From positions 186,001 to 250,000 of the forward strand of contig JAWKRP010000005.1 in assembly GCA_041389565.1 (NCBI GenBank): a stretch of DNA of 64,000 nt, given 5' to 3'. The stretch is from JACKEQ01 sp041389565. Lineage in GTDB: Bacteria > Myxococcota_A > UBA796 > GCA-2862545. Shown one piece after another: positions 61,781-64,000 of this stretch (position 1 is its first letter; every line of letters begins with the position of its first letter). The translations under genes and the position numbers were made by a program. The notes below the pieces were generated by a model. The model saw only the letters and a list, made by a program, of their open reading frames with translations, did not search any database and was not told where the DNA came from.

Positions 61781-63547
61781 CTACTCCGCGGAGCCCCCGA
61801 GCTCCGGGCCCTGCGTGAGGGTCGCCTCGCTGTCGGTGGTGAACGTGCGCAGGGCGTCGTGCACGACGAGCGTCTCGAGTCCGGGAGCCCCCAGCGCGTC
61901 GGCGAGCGCGGTGAGCTCGGCCGCGACCTCGCCGGCGGACGGACGGTTCGCGGGGTTCGGCGCCATGCACCGACGGATGCAGCTCACGAGGGCTTCCGGG
62001 GCATGGGGGGCATCGGCCGCGAGGTCGGGAGGCGAGGTTCGCGGCATCCGCAGCGGGTGCTCGCCCGTGAGCGCGAGGTACCCGAGCACGCCGACGGCGA
62101 AGAGGTCGGACCGCGGAGTGGCCTCGCTCGACCCCGCGAGCTGCTCGGGCCCCATGTAGCCGGGCGTTCCGATGATGGCGCCCGTGCGCGTGAGCTCCTG
62201 GCCGTCCCCGTCGACGGTCTCGCCGTCGAAGGTGGTCGGCAGATCGAAGTCGGCGCCGAACCCCTCGCCCTCCGGCGCCTGAGGACCGTCGGAGCTCAGC
62301 CCCCCTGGGTTCGGGGATGCCGAGGCCTGCAGGGCCTGACGGAGCTTCGCCACCCCGAAGTCGAGCAGCTTGAGACCCGGTGCGACCGGCGTGAACATGA
62401 GGTTCCCGGGCTTGATGTCGCGGTGCACGATCTCGGCGGCATGGGCGGTCGCCAGGGCATCGCAGAGCACCGCGAGCAGGCGCGCGACCACGGGGGGCCC
62501 GAACCGGACGTGGCGCGCGAGCACCCGCGACAGGGTCTCGCCCTGGATGAGCTCCTGCACCTGGAAGAACGTGCCGTCCTCCGCGATGTCGACGTGAAGC
62601 ATGCGGACGATGGCCGGATGGTCGAGGGAGGCGACCGCCTCGGCTTCCCGCAGGAACCGCCGCAGGAGCGCGACGGGCGCGCCGACGTCGCCGCGCACGA
62701 CCTTCACGGCGACGCGCTGGCGGGTCGTCTGGTCGACCCCCTCGTAGACCGCGCCCATCCCGCCGGCACCGATCCGGCCGAGGAGCTCGAAACGACCGCC
62801 CAGCACGCGCCCTTCGAGGGTGGGTGCCGCGGGCTCGGGGGCGTGCGCGAGCTTCTCGAGCGCAAGCGCGAGCTCCCGGCTGCGGTCGCGCACCTGCGCC
62901 TGGAGCTGGCTGTTCAGCCGGCCCACCTCGGCGGCGTGCTCGCGGATCTCCTGCACCTGCGCGTCGACCCGCTTCTCGAGCTCGGCGTTCCACGACTCGA
63001 GCTGCTCCTGCTGTGCGGAGATGGTGCGCCGCTGCGCGAAGTCCCGCCGGCGGGCCCGGTACAGGAACGCGAGGATGGCCGTACCCGCGATGGTGACGGA
63101 GGGCCCGTTCAGCACGAACGCGCGCAGGATCTCGGGGTCGGGCTGACCGGTGAGCAGCCCGGCGAAGTACGCGACCAGACCGATGGCGTACATCACGACG
63201 CCGGGCGCGGGCTCGATCACGAGGAGCATCGAGACCACGATGGCGTACGCCATGTACGGCGTGACCGTGGGCGCGTTCAGCTGGTCGGCACCCGCGATGG
63301 CGCCTGCGTGCACGAGGTACGTGGCCCCGGCCAGCGGCGCGAACCAGCGCATCGACCGCGCCGGAAGCAGGAACACCGCGAGCACCAGCCCGAACACGGC
63401 CACGGCGGTGATCTCGTGGATGACGGTGATCAGGTCGCGCCACTGCACGATGTGGGCGGGAGCGGCAGCGCGCTCGTCACCCGCGAGCCAGAACGCCCAC
63501 ACGTGCAGCAGGTGCACGAGGAACATGAGCGAGAGCACCACCCGCAT
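61781..63547 (-). CDS. Ser/Thr protein kinase with N-terminal membrane domain and coiled coil
   Basis: The 588-residue protein has five or six hydrophobic spans (1-165), a coiled coil (about 175-240; ISAQQEQLESWNAELEKRV, VGRLNSQLQAQVRDRSREL), and a C-terminal kinase (250-550). Motifs are GAGGMGAVYEG, VAVKV, HRDIKPGN, DFGVAK and GTPGYMGPEQ. An insert of about 50 residues (Gly/Asp-rich; LSSDGPQAPEGEGFGADFDL) lies in the activation loop. The ATG at 63547 is the first standard start. However, upstream in-frame sequence to about 63640 still reads like protein (WRALWGWLSRGPAFEADAEA), so the true start may be a rare codon further upstream. Confidence 0.9.
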   Translation of the reverse strand: MRVVLSLMFLVHLLHVWAFWLAGDERAAAPAHIVQWRDLITVIHEITAVAVFGLVLAVFLLPARSMRWFAPLAGATYLVHAGAIAGADQLNAPTVTPYMAYAIVVSMLLVIEPAPGVVMYAIGLVAYFAGLLTGQPDPEILRAFVLNGPSVTIAGTAILAFLYRARRRDFAQRRTISAQQEQLESWNAELEKRVDAQVQEIREHAAEVGRLNSQLQAQVRDRSRELALALEKLAHAPEPAAPTLEGRVLGGRFELLGRIGAGGMGAVYEGVDQTTRQRVAVKVVRGDVGAPVALLRRFLREAEAVASLDHPAIVRMLHVDIAEDGTFFQVQELIQGETLSRVLARHVRFGPPVVARLLAVLCDALATAHAAEIVHRDIKPGNLMFTPVAPGLKLLDFGVAKLRQALQASASPNPGGLSSDGPQAPEGEGFGADFDLPTTFDGETVDGDGQELTRTGAIIGTPGYMGPEQLAGSSEATPRSDLFAVGVLGYLALTGEHPLRMPRTSPPDLAADAPHAPEALVSCIRRCMAPNPANRPSAGEVAAELTALADALGAPGLETLVVHDALRTFTTDSEATLTQGPELGGSAE

Positions 63548-63660
63548 GCGCGCCTGGTTCGCCTCGCCGCACTCCTCGGCGAACGCGGCCTCGGCGTCGG
63601 CCTCGAAGGCGGGCCCGCGGGAGAGCCATCCCCACAGCGCTCGCCAGGTGGAGGACGCCG

Positions 63661-64000
63661 CTACCTCCCCTTCCCGATCAGCTTCTTGCCGCCGATCGAC
63701 ACGCCCTTCTTCACGTCGACCTCGACCCCCTTCGAGCCGCCGACGCGCACGCCCTGCGTCTCGGAGTCCTGCCCGACCACCACGCCGTTCTCGCCGCCGA
63801 CGCGCACGCCCTGGGTCTCCCCGTCGTCGCCCGCGAGCACACCGTACTCGCCGCCGATGCGCACGCCGTCCACCTCGGCCTGATCGCCGATCAGCACGCC
63901 GTTCCCGCCTCCGACGCGCACGCCGCGGTTGTCGTGGGCCTCCGCGGCCCCACCGCCGGACGCGCTCGACGCGGACGGGCCCCCAGACCCCATGGCCTCG
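63661..64000 (-). CDS. 19-residue-repeat protein (5' part beyond the window)
   Basis: At least 113 codons are open up to the edge. An ATG at 63993 exists, but the residues before it (AEA) look like the end of a signal peptide, so the gene probably starts outside. After a Gly/Ser-rich stretch come three close copies of a 19-residue unit (GVRVGGGNGVLIGDQAEVD, GVRIGGEYGVLAGDDGETQ, GVRVGGENGVVVGQDSETQ), a partial fourth, and a basic tail (KKLIGKGR). The units look like turns of a beta-helix or beta-roll. It is upstream of, and close to, the kinase on the same strand. Confidence 0.7.
   Translation of the reverse strand, partial: EAMGSGGPSASSASGGGAAEAHDNRGVRVGGGNGVLIGDQAEVDGVRIGGEYGVLAGDDGETQGVRVGGENGVVVGQDSETQGVRVGGSKGVEVDVKKGVSIGGKKLIGKGR

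Noticed and set aside
61784..61793. CTCCGCGGAG as a third copy of the recurring hairpin
   Set aside because: It is a 10-base palindrome inside the last codons of the kinase gene without a loop, most likely chance.

Overview
The window is G+C-rich DNA, about two thirds or more by eye, with strong G/C bias at third codon positions. Its protein families point to a Gram-negative Myxococcota or related deltaproteobacterial genome. The main clues are MopE-type DCDD/DNDCDG repeats, Myxococcus cysteine-rich repeats followed by a MYXO-CTERM-like tail, a TIGR02996-type domain with leucine-rich repeats, DUF2330 proteins, membrane-anchored Ser/Thr kinases, and many lipoproteins and outer-membrane barrels. 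There is no phage, insertion sequence, CRISPR array or rRNA. Genes are tightly packed and no gene-free stretch exceeds 300 bases. All calls come from reading the sequence; no database search was run.

Layout. 1-2433: the start of a DUF2330 protein and a WXXGXW-repeat secreted protein, both on the minus strand. 2585-6538: a plus-strand run of an unknown protein, an ABC ATPase, its membrane partner, a sugar-type aminotransferase and a prepilin peptidase, with overlapping or closely spaced ends. 6535-8366: rsmI and, divergent from it, a glutathionyl-hydroquinone reductase. 8421-13632: two convergent MopE-type lipoproteins whose 3' halves share a different base composition. 13669-20320: an M16 protease, a phospholipase-D-like lipoprotein and a second DUF2330 protein. 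20609-28507: a large lipoprotein, a fatty acid hydroxylase, an RGG-tailed DEAD-box helicase, a pirin and a hybrid histidine kinase. 28509-34096: small proteins, a CapA-like lipoprotein, a GST, a VWA lipoprotein and an alpha/beta hydrolase. 34171-38116: an ATPase-TPR-winged-helix regulator divergent from a leucine-rich-repeat protein, with overlapping start codons. 38130-41708: a probable zinc-responsive operon (ArsR sensor, CDF exporter, outer-membrane barrel, beta-helix lipoprotein). 41797-48802: small proteins, an Asp-repeat lipoprotein and a giant EGF/cysteine-rich surface protein. 48902-49061: a tRNA-Ile/tRNA-Ala pair. 49197-55698: two paralogous lipoproteins, a metalloprotease-propeller-barrel protein, a second barrel and a small membrane protein. 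55723-64000: two membrane Ser/Thr kinases, a propeller protein, a DUF547 lipoprotein, a nucleoside hydrolase and an edge-truncated 19-residue-repeat protein.

The common theme is the cell envelope: most products are predicted to be exported, lipidated, anchored or embedded in the outer membrane. Many export signals are extremely short (7-12 residues) and lack a basic n-region. For at least four genes an in-frame stop just upstream leaves no longer standard start. The best candidates for something new are this signal-peptide style, the zinc operon with outer-membrane partners, the protease-propeller-barrel fusion, and the mosaic 3' halves of the two MopE-type genes.
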